From: Pseudoscleropodium purum
Taxonomy: Eukaryota; Streptophyta; Bryopsida; Hypnales; Brachytheciaceae
Length of the DNA stretch: 64,000 bases
NCBI GenBank assembly: GCA_963969395.1
Contig: OZ017801.1
Coordinates: forward strand, 3,970,501-4,034,500
Reading direction: 5' to 3'
The notes beneath the pieces are model-generated. The model saw only the letters and a program-made list of their open reading frames with translations. It was not told the origin of the DNA and made no database searches. The position numbers and the translations under genes were made by a program. This document shows positions 26,897-37,429 of this stretch, piece after piece (position 1 is the first letter of the stretch; each line of letters begins with the position of its first letter).

Positions 26897-27784
26897 AACA
26901 ATTGCAACAAAATAAGAGATGAGTTGATAAAGAAAAAACAAAATCACATTCAAATCATAAAAAAACAAGTCATTTGGGATCTACATATGTAGTACTTTCT
27001 ATTAATATTATTTAAACAAAATTGAAGGTGAAACATATTCCATAGTATACATGTTGCATCAATATTTCTTTTAATTTTATAAGCAATGTAAAATTTAGCA
27101 TTAGGGTTTAGGGTATAGAATTTGCAATTTTAAATGCGTAGAAACTTACATGAATTACATATTTATACATGCATAATACATTGAATATGTGTAGCATTAA
27201 GTAAAATTTAGAAAGTGAACCCGTACTTTTTAAAATCCAATGTTTTAATAAATGCGAGACAACCAAGCAAACAACACGGTAGAAGCTCACTAAGTACTTG
27301 TAGCTGGCTTCATTTGCCATTTGCGAACTGAGTTTTTGGATTTTGAAGGCATGTAATATACCATTGGAAAGGTATTTGCGAACCCTTTCCAATGATTCAT
27401 TACATGCCTCAAATTTTCAAAAATTGAGGCCACAAATGAAAAAAGAAGATTTCTATTGGTTTGGATTGGCATCCACCCATCTACCTTCCACCAAGTCATC
27501 TGCTTGTCTACTTGGCGGACGACGGATGGCAAATGGTGGACACCAATCCAAACCAACAAAAGAAGTTGGCGTATAGTTGGGTGGACAACTGTTGTGACGT
27601 TGAAAATACATTTGTTGTAATCTTTTTTTGTCATTTTCAATTTGAGTTTTTGGAGTTTTTGGGCCTATAATATACCATTGGAAAGGTATTGGAAATACCT
27701 TTTGAATGGTATATTACACGTCCCCAAACTCCGAAAACTCAAATTGAAAATGACAAAAGAAGTGTTTTTTTTGGTTTGAATTGG
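26897..27784 (-). repeat. Right arm of about 888-bp inverted repeat
   Basis: Partner of 25449-26335. Outside the outer ends (25448 and 27785) similarity falls off abruptly, although both sides continue with related GGATGCC/GGTGTC motifs. The high identity implies recent formation or ongoing correction between arms. Confidence 0.93.
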
Positions 27785-28317
27785 TGTCTGCTCATCTACC
27801 ATTTTGCCTATCCACCAAGCAGACGACTAAGCGGACAATTGCTGTGACATTAAAAATGCATTTGTTGCAATTTTTTTCTAACATTTGCGATTTGAGTTTT
27901 TGGAGTTTAGAGGCATATAATATACTAGTGGAGAGGTTTTTCCAAGACCTTTCTAATGGTATGTTACACACTTTAAAATTCCAAAAATTAAGGCCACAAA
28001 TGACAAATAAAGTTTTTTTTGTTGATTTGAATCGGTGTCCACCACATCACCAGAATACCCTGACCATTTGACCACCATGTCTACCCGACCTTCCCATCTA
28101 CTAACCCATCTACTTGTCCACCTTGTCTGCCCCGTCCATTGAACAAATCTATGTCATCAGATCATGTGGATGGTATATTTGAGTTGTCAGATCTTGTGGA
28201 TGGTAAGGATGGATGGCAAATTTTTTTTTTTGTTGTTGTCTGCCTTCTTACATTGTCGTCTACCCTGTCTGTTGGATAGATTTAGGCCTTCAAATCTTGC
28301 AAACTGTAGATGCGGAC

Positions 28318-28679
28318 TGTCACGGGATGTGGCGTCGGGGGCCTCTCCACATCATAGTGTTTTAGCGTAGGTTAGTTGTTGCTAATCTACGTGTGTGTGG
28401 GACGTGCGGCTGGCACACCTCATACATCCTACAGATGAGTTTAATTCGTTAGGGTTTTGTGTGTGTGTGTGTGTATAGTGGTGCACACGTGCTTGACTTG
28501 ACGTCTCTGTCAAGTCAAGCTTTGTGAGTGAGTTAAAGAGTGTTAGTGATTACCGTTGCTTGTAAGTGATTGTTTGTCATTAGTGAAAGCTCCGCATTCT
28601 CTCATACTTCTTACACTCGTTGTTTCTCCCTTTGTGGAGTGCGTGCCGCTTGACTACTCTTGTGATTTGCAACATACTC
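28318..28679 (+). repeat. 5' LTR (core)
   Basis: 362 bp matching 37430-37789, from TGTCACGGGATGTGG to CAACATACTC. It contains a GT dinucleotide run and a CTTGACTTGACGTC/GTCAAGTCAAG inverted repeat. The 107-bp block that follows the 3' copy is absent here. No canonical TGG-initial primer-binding site is visible just downstream. Confidence 0.85.
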
Positions 28680-29713
28680 ACTTGACAAAGACCCTCCCAC
28701 GTTTCTTGCAATAGTTCTCAAATTTGACATTGAGCGATTTAAAAAAAATTGTGGATAGTTTAGATTTTGTTATAGAGCGTGCGGAGATGGAGCCAACGCC
28801 ATCGACGGCGCCCAAATCGGACTATTTTTGGAGAAGTTGTGAAGATTGGAAGTTGTGGAGCAAGAAGTTCTAAAGTTTCTGGAGTTTCTGGAGTTCCCGC
28901 AGTTTCATCCGCGGCGATTTTTCATCCACTGGGCAGATTTCATCCACTGTGAAGTTTTCATCCATTCGATAGCGCGTTCACACTGTAAGTGGTTCGAGTT
29001 ATTTTTTGAACCGGTTTCATTTTAGCCGTGTTCACACTGGAAGAAGTCCAATTCTGACTTTTGCAATTTTTGTTATTTTCGAATTCCGTCTGCGGATCTG
29101 AGTTCGTGGGGGGATTGTAAGCCTACTGGTGAAAAGAAAATTTAGTTTTCAAAACTTTGAAAAATCACATTTTTATGTTGGATTGACATTTTATCGCATT
29201 ATCACCCATTGTTTTGCTAAGTAATGGGGGATTAGTGTTTGTGAACACCACGACTGTAGGATTCCATCTCTTCCTTAGTTTTAGACATTTGGGGAACATC
29301 TTTGGTGTTTCTCTTGCTTTGCAGATATTGCGACTTGGGATTATCCACTGCATACGCGTACCAGTGGCTCTAATTTTTTTGTCAATTCTGCTTTTATGTT
29401 GTTGGGGGAGAGGATCCGGTTTTGATTTCTGGATTCTTATACAGTACCTCCCCCGTGTTGCGGGCTTGTTGCCGGTGTTTTCCGGTGGCTCCATTTCTTG
29501 TTGTCTCAAATTGTGATAGGGTACTATAGGGGTGAAGTCGGGTTAATGGTCGGCAAGACCTTTTTATGTGGGGGGTTGTGGTTGGACCTGTGGTAGTCGG
29601 AGGTGATGACCAGTGATCCACATAGCTTGGTGATTTTGCAGGTGCAGGTTGCCCGTCCATACCCTTACCTTTTAGATAGTACCCGTAGATAGTTTTCTTG
29701 GTGGTTGTTGTTT
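28680..29713 (+). other. Retrotransposon 5' leader
   Basis: About 1 kb between the 5' LTR core and the gag ATG. No coding motif; G/T-rich in its second half. The expected primer-binding site could not be identified. Confidence 0.6.
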
Positions 29714-31671
29714 ATGGTGAGTACCAGGAGTCGGTATTATCGCTCCCCCTCACTAGACCACCCGGAAAGTGTTTCCACTACAGACTTTGGGCCAGGGTCG
29801 GATACCAACGAGGCTTTTGAGCCTGTTTCGGCGTTGGATACCGATCGTAGGCTTCGAGTTTGGAGTGTGGGCACGTTTGGCGACATGGAGGATGATTTTC
29901 GTCATGTTGTGCGAGACAAGTTCTCGGGATGGGCTGGGGGTATCTCCTTGCCTAATTGGCAACTCCGATTCCAGACATGGATGAAGGAGAAGCGCCAACG
30001 GACACTGTCGTTCAACGACTGGTACATGTTTGAGTTGTTGCCACAACATTTGGAGCTAGAGGCACTTCAGACATACGGGAGGTGGATTGCATCGCACGCA
30101 GAGGAATTGCGCCCAGTTGAGGACTATTGGCGTGATCGTGTGGAGTTGGTGACTGCACTCAAGGAGTCTGCGGTTGCCTGAGCTCCTTCTTTTGGCGATC
30201 CGCCTAAGGATGAGGAGGGTTCTGGCTTGGGGGCCATGTCACGTTTGGCTCAAGCCACACGGGCGGCATTGGAGGCAGTCGGTCCTCCGCCTTGCTTCAA
30301 TCCTCTAGCGCAATTTATGGTGCATTTGGAGATGGAGTATGGGGGTTTTCGGCATGATCAGATGCGCCGCATCCAAGATTTCCGCTGTGAAAAGGAGGAT
30401 ACCCCACGCACTATGTATACTCGATTGTTACGGTTGGCAATGGAGGCAGTCGGTCCTCCACCTCGCTTCAATCCTCTGGCGCAATTTATGATGCATTTGG
30501 AGATGGAGTATGGGGGTTTTCGGCGTGATCAGATGCGCCGCATCCAGGATTTCCGCTGTGAGAAGGAGGATACCCCACGCACTATGTATACTCGATTGTC
30601 ACAGTTGGTAATGGAGGCTGGTGATGTGTTCACGGAATGTCAGCTTGTGAAGATTTTTATCTCCAAGCTAGACAAGCGGATGGTTGAGTTGATCAGCCTA
30701 CACCTCCTCTTCCAATACGGCGGCAACGCGACCTTGGCTCAGGCGTTTGCCGAGGTGGAAGTGCTTGACCGGGCATTAGGTGTGAGCGAAGCCACAGACT
30801 TGGTCACGTTGCTTTTAGAGGCTCCCAAGCCCAAGAAGCTTGCTACAGCTACAAGTAGTTTGGCGGAGGCACAACTTGAAAAGGTTGTGTATTGCTGGGC
30901 TTGTGGAGAGGCCAGTCACACCAAAGGGGACCCCAATTGTCCCAAGAAGAAGGGGGCAGGGGCGGGGAAGACCAAGCCAAGACCGAGGCGGCCAAACCTG
31001 CGGAGAAGACTAGGGGCAAGGGGAAGAAGCTTGTGACATGCTCTCATTGTGGCAAGCTCGGCCACAATGATGAGAATTGCTTCATTCTTCATCCTGAGAA
31101 GTGCCTGATGTCTTCAGGTGGCGGATCAGAGGCTGTGAAATCAATTCAAGCCGAATTGGTGAAGCTAAAGAAGTAGATGAGCGCGATGGCTTCTTTGGGG
31201 CAAGTGGCCGACACACGGCCTGCGGTGAGGGGTCAAGGCTCATCTTTAGCTCTAGATCGCTACTTGTATGGTGCTTCAAGGGAGGTGGTTGCAGCGGTTG
31301 CCACTCGTGCTCAGACCATTGCACAGGCGGTGGCACCCTCTTCCATTGTGCCGGGTAGTAGTAATCGTTCACGCCATGTGGGTTTGCCGGACCACATTGG
31401 TCAGTCCTGGCTACCTCTTTCGTTCAGCATCGCGGATGCGGCTTCTTCTACTGCCACTCCCACATCAAATCCGGTCCCATCGGTTTCTTCTAGTCGTGGA
31501 GATGCTGCACACACCTTGGCGTATAAGGTGTTGCAGTTGCCGGTGTTTGTTGGTGTGGACTTTCTCACACCGGATTTTCAACCATCTGATGTATTCCACT
31601 TGGCGGGTAGTATGTTGGAAGGCAAAGTGCCCATTCCGTCATTGGAGGTGTCACAGACTCACAGGCAATGA
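29714..31671 (+). pseudogene. gag: gag: capsid and two CCHC zinc knuckles, broken
   Basis: Packages element RNA. The likely start is ATG 29714 (MVSTRSRYYR). The capsid-like region has WQLRFQTWMKE and, further on, FNPLAQFM...EMEYGGFR, duplicated in tandem (30271-30612). Two nucleocapsid knuckles follow: CWACGEASHTKGDPNC near 30895 and CSHCGKLGHNDENC near 31039, in different frames, so a frameshift lies between them near 30970-31030. In-frame stops are TGA at 30179 and TAG at 31174. The tail to 31671 is Ser/Thr/Pro-rich. Its TGA stop overlaps the ATG of the pol frame as ATGA (31668-31671), which may be the original gag-pol junction. Confidence 0.8.
30271..30612 (+). repeat. 171-bp tandem duplication in gag
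   Basis: 30271-30441 is repeated as 30442-30612, duplicating 57 residues of capsid with very few changes. The frame is preserved. It covers the conserved-looking MEYGGFR...RRIQDFRCEKEDTPR block, so one capsid fold element is present twice. Confidence 0.92.
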
Positions 31672-32609
31672 CGGCTCCATCCACTGAGGAGGATTTGGTG
31701 GCAATGCGGGCCAAGTTGGCGGCGGAGACTATTTCTGCGTTTGAGGCCAATGTCACTTCCACACCTATGGAGCAGTCATCCAAGGATCAGTCCTTGATCT
31801 CTGGAGTGGCTTATTTGTCTGATGTTGCAGCCCGGTCGACACAAGAGCGATGTAGTGTGCGTCCAGGGGTGATACGTTTGGTGAATGACGACGGAGTCAT
31901 GGTAGTTGGCCGTACAGTTGGCAACCCTACTCGAGCTACCCCCCTACGTGTTATGTTGGATTCCGGTGCTCAGCCAGTGATGATTGGCAAACAGCTAGCT
32001 CAAGATTTGGGTCTAGGTGCTTTAGACCTCGAGCCTTGCCCATTCACAATTGTCACATCGGTTGGGGGAACGGAGAAGGCCATGGGGTACACCCGACATC
32101 CATTACAGTTGATGTTTGGCGTGGGATCTGGTCCATTGTTTTCACATGTCTCTCTTCAGTGCATTGTGACTGGTGCCACCAACTACGACATTTTGGTGGG
32201 TCAGCAGGCACTTTATCCACTCGGCTTTGGGGTGGATAACTGGATAGAGGAGGCTTGGATTAGGCCTGGGTGGTCTACCAGTGATGGCAGCAAGGAGCTC
32301 ATCCCCGATGTCTTCGCATCTAGCACAGTGACTCCTACGGCGGATGCTATGTTTGGGTGCAACGCTTTGGCATCCGATTTGCCATGTGGTTCTATGCTTT
32401 TAGAGGAGACATATGCTTTTATGTCAGGGGTAGCTAAATCACGGGAGCACGTACCACCACAGATCCCTCCACGTCATTGCAAGGATCCGGTTCCACCTTG
32501 GGGGACTCAATTGGAGCTCACTCACCGCAGTCAGGAGATTGTGGATGCTTTGGATGCTTCGCATTACTCAGAGTATTCTTCTACCCCGTTTTTGGCTTGC
32601 ACTATTCAG

Positions 32610-33600
32610 TGGCATCCACCAGATGAGGGTATTACCCTCGTGGAGCTCTTTGCCGGCATTGGTACAGGGCTAGCGGCGGTGTTAGAAGCCGGGCTCAAAG
32701 TACGACGGTACATTCATGTGGATAGTGGCTTTGTGGCCAACCGTGCCGCTCACCATCACATCCAATGTCTTTTGGCGTTGTATCCAGAGCAGTTACCACC
32801 TTTTGCGATTCAAGGGTGTTTTGGTAAATTGCCACATGATGTGACCTTGATTAGTGAGGATGATCTTCACCGATTGGATCACGTGGACTTGGTGATTGCT
32901 GGATGGCCTTGCCAAGGCCATTCACGGGCGGGCAGTGGACGTGGCTTAGATGATCCACGGTCAGGGCTCTTTGCGGATTCGCTTAGGCTCATCCAATGGT
33001 GGATTACCCACCAATCAATGTCACCGGGGTACATTTTTGAGAATGTACCTCCATTGGGGGATACATGGACGAAGGTGCGTGAGGATGGAGCATACATCCA
33101 TCACCTTCTTGGTCCCCCCACGTATGTTGATGCCACGGCGTTGGGCTCTTATGCCCATCGGCCACGTTGGATTTGGACCAACTTGGCATCATCGGCAACA
33201 CTCACCTCTGCACTTGCACAAGTGTAGTGACTCGTGCGGCATGAGGTGGATGACATCTTGGACGACCATCGTGTTTCCACAGAGGTTACCAAGGATGATG
33301 AGCCACCTTTGGCTATGGTGAACCGCGTTGGTTTCACACGGGGGGCATTTCCCACATTGATGTGCTACCCTAAGTCTTTTGCCTTTAGGACACGCGGTCC
33401 GGGTATGGTTTGGGACTCTACTTCCCAAACTTACGAGGAGCCTTCTGCCAATGAGAAGGAGCGGGCCATGGGCTTTTTGACAGGCACCACTGCGGCACCG
33501 GATCTCTCTGAGGGCCAACGTCGTTATTTGTTGCGTCAAGCTATTGACCTCAACACTCTTGTTTGTGTTTGTGGCCTCTGTTTCGCCTTTCAGCGCCGTT
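32610..33600 (+). other. C5 cytosine DNA methyltransferase domain inside pol
   Basis: Predicted to transfer methyl from SAM to cytosine C5. Motif I is LVELFAGIGTGLAA (SAM binding, near 32640). Motif IV is GWPCQGHSRAG, with the catalytic Cys codon at 32910-32912. Motif VI is ENV at 33039-33047. Motif VIII-like HRPRW lies near 33155. After two adjacent stops (33225-33230) the same frame goes on with LMCYPKSFAFR and NEKERAMGFLTGTTAA...RRYLLRQAIDLNTL, resembling motifs IX-X. The short gap between motifs VIII and IX leaves little room for a target-recognition domain. All catalytic residues I can check are present; only the stops break it. Subfamily (DNMT1, 3, 5, DRM or bacterial-like) not determined. 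Confidence 0.88.
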
Positions 33601-34049
33601 CGTGTGACCAGCCACACGTGTTGGGGGCAAACTCTGATGGTTAGGGGGCAGCGGTGCCACATCTCACAAAGAGTGAGGAAGCGGAGTTTCTTTTTTGTTT
33701 GGAGAGGCACGTAGATGAGGAGCTTCATGCTTAGCGTGTCTTTGTAGCCGTGGCCGAGGATTTTGGTAGAGAGGATGCTGGGGATATCTTTTCCCGGTTT
33801 TATCATCACGATATGGGATTTTATGTGGATCTCGTGAGTGAGAAGGTTGGGGGCATGAATGCCCTCTCTGCTACTAAGTAGCAATCATCGGCCGTGCCGG
33901 TACGTAGTGAGTCTTCTATAGTGGAGAAGGAGACCACGGAGTTTGATGATTGGCCTTTGGAGTTAGGGCCACATTTTACTAGTGCCGAGGTACGAAGGGT
34001 GTGAGCGTTCATACGTTCGTATCACAGCTATTCTGCCTTTAGTCTCCAT

Positions 34050-35360
34050 GATTTGGAGGGCTATAAAGGCAAATCCATTCACATTGAGTTGGAGGATGAC
34101 CACCCGATCTTCCGACGCCCGTACAAGCTCAGTCTTTCAGAGAAAGTTGGCGTGCAGACTCGTTGTCAGGAGTTGTTGGCCGCCAGCTTGATTGAGCTCT
34201 CTAACGGTGAATATGCTTGTGCCACAGTTATACCATCAAAGAAGGATATCTTTGGCAATTGGATGGAGAATTGAATGTGTGGCGATTATAGACCGGTATC
34301 CCATGCCCACGCCAGAGGAGTTATTTGATGCGGTGGGCCACGCTAGAGTATTTAGTATTCTAGATTTGTAGTCTGGTTATCATCAATTACCATTGATGGT
34401 GGATGACTGAGTGAAGACTGCATTCTTGGGAGTTGATCTGGATGGGAGAGATCAACTCTACCATTGGAAGTTTCTCCCATTTGGCCTCAAGAATGCACCC
34501 GCTGAGTTTCAGAGGGTGATGGACCAAGTGTTGACCGGTTTACCGTTTGCTCGATGCTACATCGATGATGTTATCATTTTTAGTAGCAGCCCACAAGAGC
34601 ATGTGAGGCATCTTCAGAAGGTATTTGAGAGATTACGGCAGTGGGGATTGCGTTTGTACCATGGCAAGTGCAAATTCTTCCACGACCGATTGCCATATTT
34701 GGGACACATGATTGTTCCAGGGGGTCTTAGCGTATAGCAGGCCAAGGTGGATGCATTGCAGAAGATTCCTGCCCCAACCAACGTGTCACGGCTTCCGGGC
34801 TTCGAGCTTTTCTTGGCTTGGTGAATTACTATCGCCGATTTGTCAAGAACTTTCGCTTGATTGCTAAACCGTTGACTATTCTCACAGAAAAGGATCAACC
34901 ATGGACTTGGGGACACGAGCAGGAGCATGCATTTGCTACCTTGAAGTTGAAGCTCGGTTTAGCTCCTGTATTGCGGCGTCCAGATGCAACACGGCCCTTT
35001 CAATTGCACACAAATTGGAGTGCGGTGGGATTGGGTGCAGTATTGACTCAGAAGGATGAGGAAGGACGGGAGTATGTTGTTGCTTTTGCTTCTAGGAGCA
35101 ACAACAATGCGGAGTCCAACTATTCATCCTATGAGGGGGAGGCTTTGGCAGAGGTTTGGGCCATAGCTCATTTCAGGCCTTATTTATATGGGCAACGTTT
35201 TATGTTGGTGACCGACTACCAGCCTTTGAAGTGGCTCATGGAGTCTGACAAGCTCACAAGCAAGCTTGCCAGGTGGGCTTTGTTGCTTCAAGAGTATGAT
35301 TTTGAGGTTGTACATCGAGCCGGCATCACCAACTTGGATGCAGATGGTCTTTCTCGCAAT
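34050..35360 (+). other. Reverse transcriptase and RNase H domains
   Basis: RT fingers begin with HIELEDDHPIFRRPYKLS and continue with LIELSNGEYACATVIPSKK. The palm carries KFLPFGLKNAPAEFQRVMD and catalytic YIDD (34558-34569). The connection has VNYYRRFVKNFRLIAKPL. RNase H follows with VGLGAVLTQ, ASRSNNNAESNYSSYEGEALA, LVTDYQPLKWL and NLDADGLSRNP. This is typical Ty3/gypsy RT-RH. It is broken by stops at 34272, 34369, 34408 and 34735, a small deletion and a frameshift. The RNase H part is open. Confidence 0.92.
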
Positions 35361-35729
35361 CCAAGTCCTTTGGAAGAGGATGTGACTGGTGCTAGGTGGT
35401 ATGGGGATTGTGATAGGGAGTCAGTTCCGGGGTGGCATACAGCGGCTTATCTCACCTTGATGTCTAGCTCCGCATCAATGTTGTTTGACTTGACAATAGA
35501 TGAGGAACCAGACAAGGCCCAAGTTGTTAGTGATGTGTGGGAAGACATTCCAGTCTTGTACAAGCTACAACATGGGATGCTTCCACCTGCGCTTTCGGCT
35601 ATGGAGCGCGATCGAGTTGGACACCGGATAACAAGGTTTCGTTGGGAGAACAGCCTTCTATTTCAAGTGTGGCCGGATGGGACTAGGCACATAGTTCCCA
35701 GGCCAGATCAGAGGGCTTCGTTGGTATGG

Positions 35730-36780
35730 CAAGTACATGAAGACCTTGGTCATTTTGGTGTGCGACGGACTCATTCGATGTTGCACAGCCAGTATTGGTG
35801 GACCGGCATGTATCAACAGGTCGCCACTTATGTTTCACGGTGTGAGGTGTGTGATCGGGTGCGATCCAACTTCAACATTTTATCACCGCAGTTGCAACCT
35901 TTGCCCATTATGGGATTGGGCTATCGTTGGTCCTTGGACTTTGCTGGTCCACTTGTCGTGACTCCACATGGAGCCAAGTATGTCTTGGTGATGGTGGAGC
36001 ATTTCAGCAAGTGGATTGAGCTTGTGGCTCTTCCACAGAACTCTTCAGAGTTGGTGGCCATGGCATTCCTCGACTGAGTGTTGGCTCGTTTTGGAGCCCC
36101 AGCTGAGGTTTTGACTGATCAGGGGCGAGAGTTCCTTGGGGCTTTTGAAGCTTTATGTACCAAGGCTTTGATTGACCATCGTACCACTTCTCGGGATCAT
36201 CCGGAAGCGGACGGTTTGGCGGAGCGTGTGGTTCAAACCATGAAACGAGGCCTACGGAAGTATGGATTACTCCAAGGTGGCCACCGTGATTGGGATCTGA
36301 TGATACCATGGATCGCCATGGGGTATCAGTTTAGTCAACAGGCTTCACTGGGTGCTTTCAGTCCGTATCAGTTGTTATACGGACGGGAGCCCATTCTACC
36401 CTATTCTGTACGGGAGAAGTTGGCTCCTGTTGTGGATTTGGATGATCCAGAGGTGTGGATCCAGTGTTTGCGTGACCGAGCGGAGTTCTTCAAGCGGGCC
36501 ATGCCGATGGCCATGGAGAATTTATCCATTGCTCAGCATCACGACACGCTATGGTACGCTCGCATTTGTAGCGGCGCCTACCGACCTCAGTTGCGAAGTT
36601 TTTCCACGAGGGATTACGTTTATTTGCAGCGTGAGGCACCCACGACATTGGACGTCAAGGCTGGACGGACCATTCTTCGCGTGAAGAATGTGTTGCCCAG
36701 TGGTATCTTATTGTTGGAAGGTATGGATGGCCGGGAGTGTCGAGAGCACTCTAAAAATTGTGCTCCTTGCCATTTATCCA
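35730..36780 (+). other. Integrase: HHCC finger, DDE core, C-terminal beta region
   Basis: The zinc finger reads HEDLGHFG...CEVC. The core has D in SLDFAGPL (about 35940), D in LTDQGREF (about 36117) and E in GLAERVVQTMK (about 36220). A TGA at 36075 splits the core. Downstream, YVYLQREAP...ILRVKNVLPSGILLLEG and CAPCHL form a small SH3-like C-terminal domain in the usual place. No chromodomain is present; a PHD finger follows instead. Confidence 0.88.
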
Positions 36781-36830
36781 TTGATGGCTCCGTTCATCTT
36801 GAGTTGGCCGTTGTGCTAAAGGGCCTTCCA

Positions 36831-36966
36831 TGTTTTGTGTGTGGTGAGAAGAAGGACGCTGCTACCATGTTATTGTGCGATCATTGCCAACGTGGATGGC
36901 ATATGGCTTGCTTGATGCCGCCTCTTTCTACTCTACCGTCCGGGAATTGGACTTGCCCTCGTTGTA
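36831..36966 (+). other. PHD finger at the C terminus of the integrase
   Basis: Spacing is Cys4-His-Cys3: CFVC, then CDHC, WHMAC and CPRC, with the hydrophobic LLCDHCQRGWH core of PHD fingers. PHD fingers generally read histone H3 tails. Attached to an integrase, it takes the position chromodomains hold in chromoviruses, suggesting a role in target-site choice. The pol frame ends at TGA 37005-37007. Function is inferred. Confidence 0.85.
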
Positions 36967-37007
36967 GGAGATCTTCTAACCATGTTTCACGTAGTGAACT
37001 GGCTTGA

Positions 37008-37321
37008 CTTTCTCGTGCACTTTCACTGGTGTGGTGCGTTGCCATCTAGTTAGAGTTCTTGGTTTTGTTTCAGACATAGGCAACGTGAAGATTGACCAAA
37101 GGATTGGCAACAAAGTTGCCTAAGGCGATTAAAAATGGGGCTCACATTGCACCCGGCCTACCCTCTCTTTGTTACTTCTTCATGTGCTTATTGATTCGGC
37201 GATGGATTACCTTTTGACTGGATGTGTATAGTTGTTGCAGCAACATCACTGTGGCGATAGACTATGTTGTGTTATTTGGTCCTAGCAAATTAGAAGGGCT
37301 CTTTATCCGTTAGGGGGGGCA
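37008..37321 (+). other. Retrotransposon 3' untranslated region with polypurine tract
   Basis: Non-coding. A G7 run preceded by TTA (37310-37319) directly upstream of CACTCGAGG is a candidate polypurine tract for plus-strand priming. Confidence 0.55.
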
Positions 37322-37428
37322 CTCGAGGGTGTACTTAGCATAGTTGTGTTTGACTATGTTTTTCATTTGTTTGATGTTGATTGAGACTCTCGATCTGTTG
37401 TGGTTATCGATCTTTCTTTACACAACAG
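37322..37428 (+). repeat. 107-bp block X, copy 1, before the 3' LTR core
   Basis: Runs from CTCGAGGGTGTACTTAG to CACAACAG and recurs at 37790-37896 with three A/G differences. It lies between the polypurine tract and the 3' LTR core. Confidence 0.93.
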
Positions 37429-37429
37429 T

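Larger units (their letters stand above)
31668..37007 (+). pseudogene. pol: pol: protease, C5-MTase, RT, RNase H, integrase, PHD finger; many stops
   Basis: One long decayed frame. Stops in frame: TAG 33225, TGA 33228, TAG 33642, TAG 33732, TAG 33879, TGA 34002, TGA 34272, TAG 34369, TGA 34408, TAG 34735, TGA 36075. A short deletion near 34290-34300, apparently between two GACCG motifs, removes residues in front of RT motif YPMPTPEEL and shifts the frame. A further frameshift near 34795 looks like an 8-bp insertion. Protease: near 31950 the segment VMLDSGAQPVMIG holds the catalytic D of the D-S/T-G triad. The remaining domains are listed separately. The single continuous frame across the MTase shows that it is an integral Pol domain, not a passenger gene. 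Confidence 0.88.

Noticed and set aside
31668..33227. Host DNA methyltransferase gene or bacterial contamination
   Set aside because: Same frame as the upstream protease, followed by RT, RNase H and integrase, and bounded by LTRs and a target duplication.
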